A DNA stretch of 46,335 bases from Penium margaritaceum (taxonomy: Eukaryota > Streptophyta > Zygnematophyceae > Desmidiales > Peniaceae): contig SZWC01000507.1 of NCBI GenBank assembly GCA_023375785.1, forward strand, positions 49,259 to 95,593. The letters are read 5' to 3'. Positions 35,901 to 46,335 of this stretch are shown here, piece by piece. Below the pieces are notes generated by a model. That model was not told where the DNA came from. It did not search any database and saw only the letters and a program-made list of their open reading frames with translations. Within the stretch, counting starts at the first letter, position 1. Every line of letters starts with the position of its first letter. Position numbers and translations under genes: made by a program.

Positions 35901-37738
35901 ACCATATTACGAGTCACAAACGGTCAGGGGAGGAAACAATGCTATGGGAATATCAGTTCTCAACAAACAAGTACAACGACCTTCAGTCAGTAGTAGCACG
36001 GCGTGGCTACCATGCACAATGACCGACCAAAGTAGGCATATGTATTGCCTTTGACCAAAGAAATCCGCTGTGTGTGGTCAAAGTTGACAACTCATAATAC
36101 GAGTCACAAATGGTCAGAGGGGGAAACAATGGTTTGGAAACACCAAGTATCAAATAGCAAACACAAGGAGCTACAATACGTTGTGGCATGGTGTGGATAC
36201 CATGCACGATGACCAACCAAAGTAGGCATATGTCACTGACCATGACCAAATAATGTCACTAAGTGTGGTAAACGTTCACAACTCATAACACGAGTCACAA
36301 ATAATGAAAGTGGAAGATAATGGTTTGTGAATACTAGTTATCGACTAGCAAGTAAAAATACCTTCAATATGTAGTGGCACAGTGTGGCTACAATGCACAG
36401 TGACCAACCAAAGTATGCATGTGTCTCTGACCATGAACAAAGAATTTCACTTCATGTGGTCAACATTAAGAACTCACAACACGAGTCACAGATAATCAGA
36501 GGGGGCTAACAATGGTTTGGGAACACTAGCTGTCAACAAGAAAGTACAAAGACCTTCGTGGTAACCATGTACAGTGACAAACCAAAGGAGGCATATGTCA
36601 CAAACCATGACCAAACGAATTTCACAGTGTGTGGTCAACGTTGAAAACTCATAACACGAGTCACAAATGGTCAGTGGGGGAAACCATGGGTTGGGAACAC
36701 TGGTTATCAAATAGCAAGTAGACAGATTTTGAACAAGTAGTGGCACGGTGTGGCTAGCGTGCACAGTGACCAAAGGATGCACACGTCACTGACTATGACC
36801 GAAGAAGTCTTCTATGTATGGTCATCATTGACAACTCATAACACCAGTCACAAATGGTCTGAGGGGAGACAATGGTTTGGGAACCCTATGTATCCACTAG
36901 AAAGGACAAAAAACTTCAATACGTAATGGCACGGCGTGGCTACTATGGACACCAAACAACCAAACTAGGCATATGTCACCGACCATGACAAAAGAATTTC
37001 AATATGGGTGGTCAACATTCACCAACCATAAAATGAGACACAAACGGCTAGTGGGGGAAACAATGGTCTGTGAATATCAGTTCTCAACTAGCAAGTACAG
37101 CAACCTTCAATCAGTATAAGCACAGTGTGGCTACCATCCACAATGACCGACCAAAGTAGGCATATGTACTACCTTTGACCAAAGAAATCCGCTGTGTGTG
37201 GTCAGCGTTGACACCTCATAATAGGAGTCACAAATGGTCAGAGGGGGGGACAATGGTTTGGGAACACCAGGTATCAACTAGCAAGCACAAGGAGCTTCAA
37301 TACGTTGTGGCACGGTGTGGATACCATGCACGATGACCAACCAAAGTAGGCATATGTCCCTCACCATGACCAAATAATTTCACTAAGTGTGGTAAACTTC
37401 GACAACTCATAACACGAGTCACAAATCGTCAGGGTGGAAGATATTGGTTTGTGAATACTAGTTGTCGACTAGCAAGTACAAATACCTTCAATATGTAGGG
37501 GCAGAGCGTGGCTACCATGCACAGTGACCAACCAAAGTATGCATATGTCACTGACCATGACCAACGAATTTCACTTCATGTGGTCAGCGTTGACAACTCA
37601 CAACACGAGTCGCTGATAGTCAGAGGGGGGTAACAATGGTTTGGGAACACTAGCTGTCAACTAGAAAGCACAAAGACGTTCAATACGTAGTGACACGGCT
37701 TGGTAACCACGTACAGTGACAAACCAAACTAGGCATAT

Positions 37739-38164
37739 GTCACTAACCATGACCAAAGAATTTGAACATTTGTGGTCAACGTTTACATCCCATAACATAA
37801 GTCACAAATGGTCAGTGGGGGAAAAAATTGTTTCAAAACACTATGAATCTTCTGGCAAGTACAAAGATTTTTTGTATGTATTGGCACGGTGTGGCTACCA
37901 TGCACAATGACCTACCCAAGTAGGCATACATCACTGGTCATGACCAAAGAAGTTTAGTGTGTGTGGTCAACGTTCACAACGCATAATACAAGTCAAAAAT
38001 AGACATAGGGAGAAACAATGGGTTGGGAATACTCGGTATCGACTAGCAAGTACAAAGACCTTCGATAAGTGGTGGCACAGTGTGACTACCATGCACAATG
38101 ACCAACCAAAGTATGCTTGTGTCACTGAATATCATAAAAACAGTTTCACTGTGTGTATTCAACT
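37739..38164 (+). repeat. Edge monomers G-H-I closing macro-unit 3
   Basis: Same order as before spacers 9916 and 22154: G with TTCAAAACACTATGAATCTT, H with GAAGTTTAGTGTGTGTGGTC, I with AATATCATAAAAACAGTTTC, cut at the spacer. Confidence 0.8.
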
Positions 38165-38694
38165 CTCCTTCTTACGGCTGGTCAGTCGAAACAATGGTTG
38201 AGAGGTTATTCAAGCTCAAAGTTGCAAAAATTGAAATTCAGTCTGCGTAAAATTTTTATGATTAAACTAACTTTGTTATCATTCATACTTTTGAAAATTA
38301 CCCTCTAATCTTACACCCCCTTATTTTATGCCCTGTACCCATATGAAACCTTACAATGTCATTTTGACATCATATAAACACCATGTGAGTTGGCTTAGTG
38401 CTTATAGAGTAAGATTTTGGAGCGGTAGGTCCTGGGTTTGAATCCTTGTACGCGCAATATAGAATAGGCTCGCGACCTGGAGGGGGCAGCCGTGTTGTGA
38501 TACCTCAGCTCTACCTTCGAGCCTAAGCCGTGGGGGGGTAGGAGGGTGCCATAATGCGGTCACAAATCTGTCCTCTAGGTCGTCCACGGAACATCCCTCT
38601 AGGGGGGTGGGAGGGAGTATTCCAGTGAAGGCACATACGCGTAACAAATCAACAAAAACCGACCTGGTGTCAACAGGAGAAACCTTTTGCTATT
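38165..38694 (+). repeat. Satellite spacer, copy 4 (full length)
   Basis: Collinear with 9916-10450: AT-rich part, tRNA-like segment (38385-38457), a shorter G-rich tract (CTGGAGGGGGCAG near 38477 instead of a long G run), the GTGGGGGGGTAGG block, the GGAACATCCCTCTAGG block and ACGCGTAACAAATC. The satellite resumes at 38695 with the J-type opening. The antisense frame 38402-38647 is not preserved in the other copies. Confidence 0.85.
38385..38457 (+). other. tRNA-like / SINE-head-like segment in spacer copy 4
   Basis: A box TGGCTTAGTGCTTATAGAG (38391-38409) and B box GGTTTGAATCC (38435-38445) have the same bases and spacing as spacer copy 2. Between the boxes this copy differs from the other two at a few positions, so it has not been perfectly homogenised. 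Confidence 0.55.
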
Positions 38695-41600
38695 TATTGA
38701 CTAGCAAGTACAAAGACTTTCAACAAGAAGTGGAATGGTGTGGCTACCATGCACAATGACCAACCAGATTAGGCATGTGCCACTTACAATGACCAAATAA
38801 CTTTACTATGTGTGGTCAACATTGACAACCCTTAATATGGGTCACAAATTGTCATAGGGGGAAACAATGGGTTGGGAATAATAGATACCAACTATCAAGT
38901 ACAATGACCGTCAGTCAGTAGTAGCACGGTGTGGCTACCACGCACAATGACCGACCAAAGTAGGCATATGTACTGCCTTTGACCAAAGAAATCCGCTGTG
39001 TGTGGTCAACGTTGACAATTCATAATACAAGTCACTAATGGTCAGAGGGAGAAACAATGGTTTGGGAACACCAACTATCAACTAGCAAGCACAAGGAGAT
39101 TCATCAAGTTTTGGCACGGTATGGATACCATGCACGATGACCAACTCAAGTAGGAATATGTCACTGACCATGACCAAATAATGTCACTAAGTGTGGTAAA
39201 CTTTGACAGCTCATAACACGAGTCACAAATGGTCAGAGTGGAAGACAATGGCTTGTGAATACTAGTTATCCAGTAGCAAGTACAAATACCTTCAATATGT
39301 AGTGGCACGGCGTGACTACCATGCACAGTGACCAACCAAAGTATGCATATGTCACAGACCATAACCAACGAACTTCACTTCATGTGGTCAGCATTGACAA
39401 CCCACAACACGAGTCACAGATAGTCAAAGGGGGGTAACAATGTTTTGGGAACACTAGCTATTAACTAGAAAGCACAAATACCTTTCATATGTAGTGACAC
39501 GGCGTTGTAACCATGTAGAGTGACAAAGAAAAGTAGGCATATGTCACTAACCATCACCAAACAGATTTCACACTGTGTGGTCAACGTTGAAAAATCATAA
39601 CAAGAGTCACAGACGGTCATTGGAGGAAATCATGGGTTGGGAACACTTTTCATCGACTAGCAAGTAGAAAGAGTCTCAACAAGTAGTGGCACGGTGTGGA
39701 TAGCGTGCACAGTGACCAACCAAAGGATGCATATGTCACTGACCATGACCGAAGAAGTCCACTATGTGTGGTCAACTTTGACAACTCATAACACGAGTCA
39801 CAAATGGTCAGAGGGAGAGACAATGGTTTGGGAACCCCATGCATCGGCTAGAAAGGACAAAGAACTATAATATGTAGTGGCACGGTGTGGCTACTATGCA
39901 CACGAAACAACCAAACTAGGCATATGTCACTGACCATGACCAAAGAATTTCAATATGGGTGGTCAACATTTACCAACCATAACACGAGTCACAAATGGTC
40001 AAAGGGGGAAACAATGGTATGGGAATATCAGTTCTCAATTAGCAAGCACAGAGACCTCCAATCAGTATAAGCACGGTGTGGTTACCATGCACAATGACTG
40101 ACCAAAGTAGGCATATGTATTGCCTATGACCAAAGAAATCCGCTGTGTGTGGTCAATGTTGACAACTCATAATAGGAGTCACAAATGGTCAGAGGGGGAG
40201 ACAATGGTTTGGGAACACCAGGTATTAACTAGCAAGCACAAGGACCTTCCATACGTTGTGGCATGGTGTGGATACCATGCACGATGACAAACCAATGTAG
40301 GCATATGTCACTGACCATGACCGAACAATGTCACTGAGTGTGGTGAACGTTGACGATTCATAACACGAGTCACGAATGGTCATAGTGGAAGAAAATATTT
40401 TGTGAATACTAGTTATCAAGTAGCAAGTACAAATACCTTCAATATGTAGTGGCACAGCGTGGCTACCATGTATAGTGACCAACCGAAGTATGCATGTATC
40501 ACTGACCATGACCAACAAATTTCACATCATGTGGTTAGCGTTGACAACTCACAACATAAGTCACATACAGTCAAAGGGGGGTAACAATGGTTTGGGAACA
40601 CTAGTTGTTAACTAGAAAGCACAAATAACTTCAATATGTAGTGACACGGCGTGGTAACCATGTACAGGGACAAACCAAACTAGGCATATGTCACTAACGA
40701 TGACCAAACGGATTTCACAGTGTGTGGTCAACGTTGAAAACTGATAACACGAGTCACAAATGGTCAGTGGGGGAAACCATGGATTGGGAACACTAATCAT
40801 CAACTAGTAAGTAGAAAGATTTTCAACAATTGGTGGCACGGTGTGGCTAGTGTGCACAATGACCAACCAAAGTATGCATATGTCACTGATTATGACCGAA
40901 GAAGTCCACTATGTGTGGTCAACATTGACAACTCATAACACGAGTCACAAATGGTCAGAAGGGGGGAGAATGGTTTGAGAACCCTATGTATTGACTAGAA
41001 AGGACAAAGAACTTCAATACGTAGTGGCACGGTGTGGCTAATATGCACACCAAACAACCAAACTAGGCATATGTCAGTGACCATTTCCAGAGAATTTCAA
41101 TATGGGTGGTCAACGTTGACCAACCATAACACGAGTCACAAACGGTCAGGGGAGGAAACAATGCTATGGGAATATTAGTTCTCAACTAGCAAGTACAACG
41201 ACCTTTAGTCAGTAGTAGCACGATGTGGCTACCATGCACAATCACCGACCAAAGTAGGCATATGTACTGCCTTTGACCAAAGAAACCCGCTGTGTGTGGT
41301 CAACGTTGACAACTCATAACACGAGTCACAAATGGTCAGATGGGTAAACAATGGTTTGGGAACACCAAGTATCAAATAGCAAGCACAAGGAGCTTCAATA
41401 CGTTGTGGCTCGGTGTGGATACCATGCACGATGACCAACCAAAGTAGGCATATGTCACTGACCATGACCAAGTAATGTCACTATGTGTGGTAAACTGTGA
41501 CAACTCATAACACGAGTCACAAATGGTCAGGGTGGAAGATAATGGTTTGTGAATACTAGTTATCAAATAGTTAGTGCAAATACCTTAAATATGTAGTGGC

Positions 41601-44600
41601 ACAGCGTGGCTACCATGCACACTGACCAACCAAAGTATGCATATGTCACTGACCATGACCAACGAATGTCACTTCATGTGGTCAGCGCTGCCAACTCACA
41701 ACACGAGTCACGGAGAGTCAAAGGGGGGTAACAATGGTTTGGGAACACTAGCTATTAACTAGAAAGCACAAATACCTTTAGTATGTTGTGACCCCGCATG
41801 GTAACCATGTATAGTGACAAACCAAAGTAGGCATATGTCACTAACCCTGACCAAACAAATTTCACAGTATGTGGTCAATATTGAAAACTCATAACATGAG
41901 TCACAAATGGTCAGAGGGGGAAACAATGGGTTGAGAACAGTAGTTGTCAACTAGAAAGTATGAAGAAATTCATCAAGTAGAGGCACGGTGTGGCTAGCGT
42001 GCACAGTGACCAACCAAAGGATGCATATGTCACTGAATATGACCGAAGAAGTCCACTATGTGTGGTCAACATTGACAACTCATAACACCAGTCACAAATG
42101 GTCAGAGGGAGAGACGATGGTTTGGGAACCCTATGTATCAACTAGAAAGGACAAAGAACTTCAATACGTAGTGGCAGGGTGTGGCTACTATGCACACCAA
42201 ACAACCAAAGTAGGCATATTTCACTGAGCATGACCAAAGAATTTCAATATGGGTGGTCAACTTTCATCAACCATAACACAAGTCACAAACGGTCAGAGGG
42301 GAAAACAATGGTCCGGGAATATCAGTTCTCAACTAGCAAGTATAACGCCCTTCAATCAGTATAAGCACGGTGTGGCTACCATGCACAATGACCGACCAAA
42401 GTAGGCATATGTAGTGCCTTTGGCCAAAGAAATCTGCTGTGTGTGGTCAACGTTGACAACTCATAATACGAGTCACAAAGAGTCAGAGGGGGAAACAATT
42501 GTTTGGGAACACCAGGTATCAACTAGCAAGCACAATGACCTTCAATACGTTGTGGCACGGTGTGAATACCATGCACGATGACCAACCAAAGTATGCATAT
42601 GTCACTGACCATAACCAAAGAATGTCACCATGTGTGGTAAACTATGACAGCTCATAACAGAAGGCACAAATGGTCAGAGTGGAAGATAATGGTTTGTGAA
42701 TACTAGTTATAGTCTAGCAAGTACAAATACCTTCAACATGTAGTAGCACAGTGTGGCTACAATGCACAGTGACCAACCAAAGTATGCAGATGTCACTGAA
42801 CATGACCAAAGAATTTCACTTCATGTGGTCAATGTTGACAAATCACAACACGAGTCACTGATATTTAGAGGAGCTAACAACGGCTCGGGAACACTAGCTA
42901 TCAACTAGAAAGCACAAAGACCTTCGATACGTAGTGACACGGCGTGGTAACAATGTACAGGGACAAACCAAAGTAGGTATATGTCACTTACCATGACCAA
43001 ACGGATTTCACAGTGTGTGGTCAATGTTGAAAACTCTGAACACGAGTCACAAATGGTCAGTGGGGTATACCATGGGTTGGGAACACTAGTTATCAACTAG
43101 CAAGTAGAAAGAGTTTCAACAAGTAGTGGCACGGTGTGGCTAGCGTGCACAGTGACCAACCAAAGGATGCATATGTCACTGACTATGTCCGAAGAAGTCC
43201 ACTATGTGTGGTTAACATTGACAACTCATAACACAAGTCACAAACGGTCAGAGGGAGAAACAATGGTTTGGGAACCCTTTGTGCCAACTAGAAAGGACAA
43301 AGAACTATAATACGTAGTCGCACGGTGTGGCTAATATGCACACCATACAACCAAACTAGGCATGTGTCACTGACCATGACCAGAGAATTTCAATATGGGT
43401 GGTCAACGTTGCCGAACCATAATACGAGTCGCAAATGGTCAGGGGAGGAAAAAATGATATGGGCATATCACTTCTCAACTAGCAAGTACAACAACCTTCA
43501 GTCAGTAGTAGCACGGTGTGCCTACCATGCACAATGACCAACCAAAGTAGGCATATGTACTACCTTTGACCAAAGAAATCCGATGTGTGTGGTGAACGTT
43601 GACAACTCATAATACGAGTCACAAATGGTCAGAGGGGGAAACAGTGGTTTGGGAACACCAAGTATCAAATAGCAAGCACAAGAAGCTTCAATACGTTGTA
43701 GCACGGTGTGGATACCATGCAGGATGACCAACCAAAGTAGGCATATGTCACTGACCATGACCAAATAATGTCACTAAGTGTGGTAAACTTTGACAACTCA
43801 TAACACGAGTCACAAACGGTCACGGTGGAAGATAATGGGTTGTGAATACTAGTTGTCCACTAGTAAGTACAAATACCTTCAATATTTAGTGGCACAGTGT
43901 GGCTACAATGCACAGTGACCAAGCAAAGTATGCATGTGTCACTGACCACGAACAAAGATTTTCACTTCATGTGGTCAACATTTACAACTCACAACACGAG
44001 TTACTGGTAGTCAAAGGGGACTAACAATGGTTTGGGAACACTAGCTGTCAATAAGAAAGCACAAAGACCTTCGATACGTAATGATATGGCCTGGTAACCA
44101 TGCACAGTGACAAACCAAAGTAGGCATATGTCACAAACCATGACCAAACGGATTTCAAAGTGTGTGGTCAACGTTGAAAAGTCATAACACGAGTCACAAA
44201 TGGTCTGTGGGGGAAACCATGGGTTGGGAACACTAGTTATCAACTAGCAAGTAGAAAGATCTTCAACAAGTAGTGGCACGGTGTGGCTAGCGTGCACAGT
44301 GACCAACCAAAGGATGCACACGTCACTGACTATGACCAAAGAAGTCCACTTTGTATGGTCAACATTGACAACTCATAACACGAGTCACAAATGGTCGGAG
44401 GGAGAGACAATGGTTTGGGAACCCTATGTATTGACTAGAAAGGACAAAGAACTTCAATACATAGTGGCATGATGTGGCTACTGTGCACACCAAAAAGCCA
44501 GACTAGGCATATTTCACGGATCATGATGGAAGAGTTTCAATATGGGTGGTCAACATTCACCAACCATAACACGAGTCACAAATGGTCAGAGGGGGAAACA

Positions 44601-44676
44601 ATGGTCTGTGAATATCAGTTCTCAACTAGCAAGTACAGCAAACTTCAATCAGTATAAGCACGGTGTGGCTACCATG
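38695..44676 (+). repeat. Satellite macro-unit 4 (most regular; cut by copia LTR)
   Basis: Begins J, F, A, B, C and then HOR units with D at 39735, 40882, 42029, 43175 and 44322: intervals 1147, 1147, 1146 and 1147 bp, with no n's. It is the best-assembled part of the locus. It stops inside an E monomer at ...GGCTACCATG, where the next copia LTR starts; E would normally continue CACAATGACC. No gene is visible. Confidence 0.9.
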
Positions 44677-44737
44677 TGTTGAAATAGTGTGCACCTTGTC
44701 CACTGCCTAGCTGGCTAGCTACACATACAGACAAGGC

Positions 44738-44819
44738 ATGCACTGCTCTATGGAGTATGTCCCCTTGGTCTGTTTTGAGATGGACCAGGAATGCACTGCC
44801 CATAATGGGTATGTCCCCT
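44738..44819 (+). repeat. Imperfect direct repeat in the LTR U3 region
   Basis: ATGCACTGC...GTATGTCCCCT occurs at 44738-44765 and again at 44791-44819, 53 bp apart, with a few mismatches between. Short direct repeats upstream of a TATA box are common in LTR promoters and could be enhancer units; function is inferred. Confidence 0.6.
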
Positions 44820-44840
44820 GTGGCTCATCATAGGAACCAT

Positions 44841-44914
44841 ACCTTTTTGGCTTGGTTGATTAGGCACCGGAGTCTTAAACCAGAGGTCGTGGNTTCAAAC
44901 CCCGCGACGGCCGC
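44841..44914 (+). other. tRNA-Lys-like segment inside the right LTR
   Basis: A-box-like TGGCTTGGTTGATTAGGC (44848-44865), an anticodon-loop-like GTCTTAA with CTT at 44874-44876, and a T arm GTGGnTTCAAACCCCGC around 44889-44905 whose strands pair if the n at 44893 is G. The 3' acceptor-like GACGGC follows, but the 5' side (ACCTTTT) does not pair with it. It resembles a decayed tRNA-Lys or SINE head rather than a working gene. Confidence 0.6.
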
Positions 44915-44943
44915 AATTTTCTTTGTGGCCAAAATTGGGACAG

Positions 44944-44962
44944 GAAGCTTCTAGGAAGCTTA
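44944..44962 (+). promoter_or_regulatory. Heat-shock-element-like GAAGCTTC in the right LTR
   Basis: GAAnnTTC at 44944-44951 is followed by a second overlapping GAAGCTT at 44955-44961. The same GAAGCTTCTAG string occurs in the left LTR at 369-379. A minimal two-pentamer site only; heat response is a guess. Confidence 0.35.
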
Positions 44963-45080
44963 CTAGAGCCTGCCTTGAGGATGACACTTGGCGGTCTAAG
45001 GACGCGCCAAGTAGGAATGTAGGATGAGGTTGGCTCCAGTGGAGCCACTACAAGCAGATGCTTTAGCAAAGCTCTGCAAG

Positions 45081-45087
45081 TATAAAA
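45081..45087 (+). promoter_or_regulatory. TATA box of the right LTR
   Basis: TATAAAA lies about 405 bp into the LTR, downstream of the tRNA-like segment and direct repeats. Transcription would be expected about 30 bp further on, near 45110-45120, marking the U3/R boundary. Confidence 0.65.
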
Positions 45088-45176
45088 ACCTGTACCTTGC
45101 ATGCATCCATTTACAGTTCTTGCCTTTGAGACTCCTCACAGAGTGTCCAACCAAAGGTAGACACTAAAGACCAACA

Positions 45177-45715
45177 TGCGGACTTCGTGAGGTTGCAAAC
45201 CAAACAAACCTAAAGTGTGGATCCCTCATTCGAGGGTGATATGTTATCTTGGTTGCAATACCAAGTGCGGTTGGCGGCCTCCCATGTTGGGACCCGTTTT
45301 CTAGACCGTTGCTATCCGGCGCATTGACAAAGGGATATGGGCCCACACTTCTGGTTCTAAGGTACGCTTCCAAGACCGACTAGTGCGTGGTCTTACAGGG
45401 CGCACAGGTACAACAGGGACACAACCATAGGACGGCTCCATCTGCTCCATCGGCTCCATCGGCTTCTTCAGGTAGGGTGCGCGCACGTGGCGGACTAGGG
45501 GACGAGGAATCGCTCTGTCCATGTTGGACAAGACCCTCGAGCCCCAACGGGATTAAGCTCTACCCCTTTTTAGAAGGTGGTACGACCCCGAGTCCGTTCT
45601 CTCACGACGGCACCATCGCCTTAGGCGATCATCGGCGGGAGGGGTATGCAACGGAATCAACTGCACCTTTGACAACGGTCGCAGTCAGCAGCCTCATCAG
45701 CCTCATCGGCCTCAA
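45177..45715 (+). mobile_element. Copia interior between LTR and integrase, unassigned
   Basis: I recognise neither gag (capsid or zinc knuckle), protease nor a clear primer-binding site here. Low-complexity CTCCATCGG-type repeats occur near 45437-45465 and CCTCATCNG-type repeats near 45691-45714. About 540 bp is far too little for the roughly 1.2-1.5 kb of gag and protease expected before integrase. An open frame (45387-45812) is in a different frame from the integrase and looks non-coding. An isolated n at 45716 separates this stretch from the integrase, so it may be a misjoin, an internal deletion, or part of a longer LTR and leader. Confidence 0.5.
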
Positions 45716-45718
45716 NAA

Positions 45719-46335
45719 GGGTGTGCATTGTGTGAACCATGCCTCCAAGCGAAGGCAAAGAAGAAGCCGTTTGAGAGAGGAGGTCAACGAGCGGAGCACG
45801 TCTTGGAACTGATACACAGTGACGTGTGTGGACCCTTCTGCACACCGTCTAACGGAGGAAGCAAGTACTTCCTGACATTCATTGATGACCACAGCCGCAA
45901 GTTGTGGATCTACTTCCTCAAAACAAAGGGAGAGGTCAAGGAGAAGCTCCTCGAGTTCGTCGCCATGGTGGAGTGGCAAACGTCCAAGAAGGTGAAGGCG
46001 CTCCGAAGTGACAACGGGGGTGAGTACGAGGCATGCAAGCCTTGGCTCAAGCATCATGGCATCCGCCACGAGCAAACCACCCCTTACAATCCCCAAAGCA
46101 ACGGCGTTGCCGAGAGGATGAACCAGACCCTACTCGGCGTGGTGCGAAGCATGCTCTTCGACGCCAAGCTCCCACCTCGCTTTTGGGCTGAAGCAGCAAC
46201 AACGGCTTGCTACCTCTTGAACCTCACACCAGCGACCGCCTTGCGGAAGCGTGGAAAGGAGCAGGACAAGCAGCTGAAGACCCCACAGGAAGCATGGTCG
46301 GGAAAGAAACCCAACGCATCTCATTTGAAGGTGTT
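45719..46335 (+). CDS. Ty1/copia integrase, partial (zinc-finger end plus catalytic core)
   Basis: The 205 complete codons, open to the window edge, encode the retrotransposon integrase, which inserts the cDNA copy into nuclear DNA. Codons 5-8 (CEPC) are the Cys pair closing the HHCC zinc finger, followed by a basic stretch AKAKKKPF. The catalytic core has HSDVCGP (first Asp, codon 35), LRSDNGGEY (second Asp, codon 98) and NPQSNGVAERMNQ (Glu, codon 132). FWAEA, TACYLLN, TPQEAW and HLKV are further copia hallmarks. There are 33 residues between the second Asp and the Glu, where 35 is usual. There are no stops or frameshifts in this stretch. The 5' limit is set by the n at 45716, not by a start codon: in copia this domain is cut from a gag-pol polyprotein. 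Reverse transcriptase and RNase H should lie to the right. Family assignment is firm; whether the element is intact is unknown. Confidence 0.93.

Larger units (their letters stand above)
25521..38164 (+). repeat. Satellite macro-unit 3
   Basis: Opens J-F, then (after the array 25987-27522) A at 27523, B, C and D at 28097. HOR units follow with D at 29243, 30391, 31516, 33366, 34514, 35660 and 36785, and the block ends E-F-A-B-G-H-I. Intervals are 1146, 1148, 1125, 1850 (containing the N-gap), 1148, 1146 and 1125. The two 1,125-bp intervals carry small deletions, for example one near 36558 in the B tail. No gene is visible. Confidence 0.9.
44677..45176 (+). mobile_element. Probable 5' LTR of a second Ty1/copia element
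   Basis: The left edge is firm: satellite monomer E breaks off and TGTTG begins at 44677. The right edge is provisional: CCAACA at 45171-45176 would mirror the TGTTG start and give exactly 500 bp, but no recognisable primer-binding site (TGG...) follows, so the LTR could be longer. Inside are a 28-29-bp direct repeat, a tRNA-Lys-like segment, GAAGCTTC motifs and a TATA box. The target duplication would be 672-676 of the 44 kb block (CCATG), its partner lying outside the window. An isolated n is at 44893. Confidence 0.65.

Noticed and set aside
922..44676. CRISPR array or other prokaryotic repeat system
   Set aside because: Repeats are contiguous 191-bp monomers with no unique spacers between them, and the flanking elements are plant-type retrotransposons.
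44841..44914. A functional tRNA-Lys gene (CTT anticodon)
   Set aside because: The 5' acceptor strand does not pair with the 3' side, the anticodon stem is imperfect and one key base is n. It is best called a tRNA-like relic.
45177..45400. A tRNA-Met-type primer-binding site after the right LTR
   Set aside because: I looked for TGGTATCAGAGC-like sequence and found none. TGG-starting candidates further on do not match a primer tRNA I can recognise, so no site is called.
45387..45812. A 141-codon + strand open frame upstream of and overlapping the integrase start
   Set aside because: It crosses the n at 45716, is out of frame with the integrase, is low in complexity (Pro/Ser/Ala repeats) and shows no gag or protease motif.
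45629..46096. A 155-codon antisense open frame across the copia integrase
   Set aside because: It is the shadow of the + strand integrase frame, which has full catalytic motifs.

Overview
This window is non-genic eukaryotic nuclear DNA, almost certainly from a plant. The only coding sequence I can support is a fragment of Ty1/copia integrase at the right edge. A plant-type copia polypurine tract and 3' LTR sit at the left edge. Everything between (about 922-44676) is one satellite locus. I cannot name the species, and nothing suggests a prokaryote or organelle.

The satellite has three levels. (1) The monomer is about 190-192 bp. (2) Six diverged monomer types, called A-F here, follow one another in fixed order and make a higher-order repeat (HOR) of about 1,146 bp. 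Type D starts recur at 28097, 29243, 30391, 31516 and again at 39735, 40882, 42029, 43175, 44322. (3) Runs of HORs form macro-units. Each ends in special edge monomers (G, H, I) and a non-satellite spacer of about 530 bp. The spacer carries a tRNA-like A-box/B-box segment and G-rich DNA, and the next macro-unit begins with another special monomer (J). Spacers lie at 716-921 (truncated by the LTR), 9916-10450, 22154-22225 plus 23036-23421 plus 25447-25520 (scrambled), and 38165-38694.

Layout: 1-15 polypurine tract and 16-715 copia 3' LTR; 716-921 spacer remnant; 922-9915 macro-unit 1; 9916-10450 spacer; 10451-22153 macro-unit 2; 22154-25520 scrambled spacer and satellite pieces; 25521-38164 macro-unit 3; 38165-38694 spacer; 38695-44676 macro-unit 4, cut by a second copia element (LTR from 44677, integrase from 45719 to the window end). 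Both copia elements are on the + strand. Both LTRs also carry a tRNA-like segment and heat-shock-element-like motifs.

Assembly quality is a central result. The HOR acts as a ruler. Almost every departure from 1,146 bp coincides with an isolated 'n', an N-gap, or a block of near-identical single-monomer repeats. Removing the duplicated segment brings the period back to about 1,146 bp in each case I worked out by hand. Most of the homogeneous arrays (4573-6108, 6600-7554, 12443-13018, 25987-27522) are therefore probably assembly or gap-filling loops rather than biology. The HOR, the macro-unit order and the spacer are supported by several independent copies and look real. The many short open frames inside the satellite are not genes.
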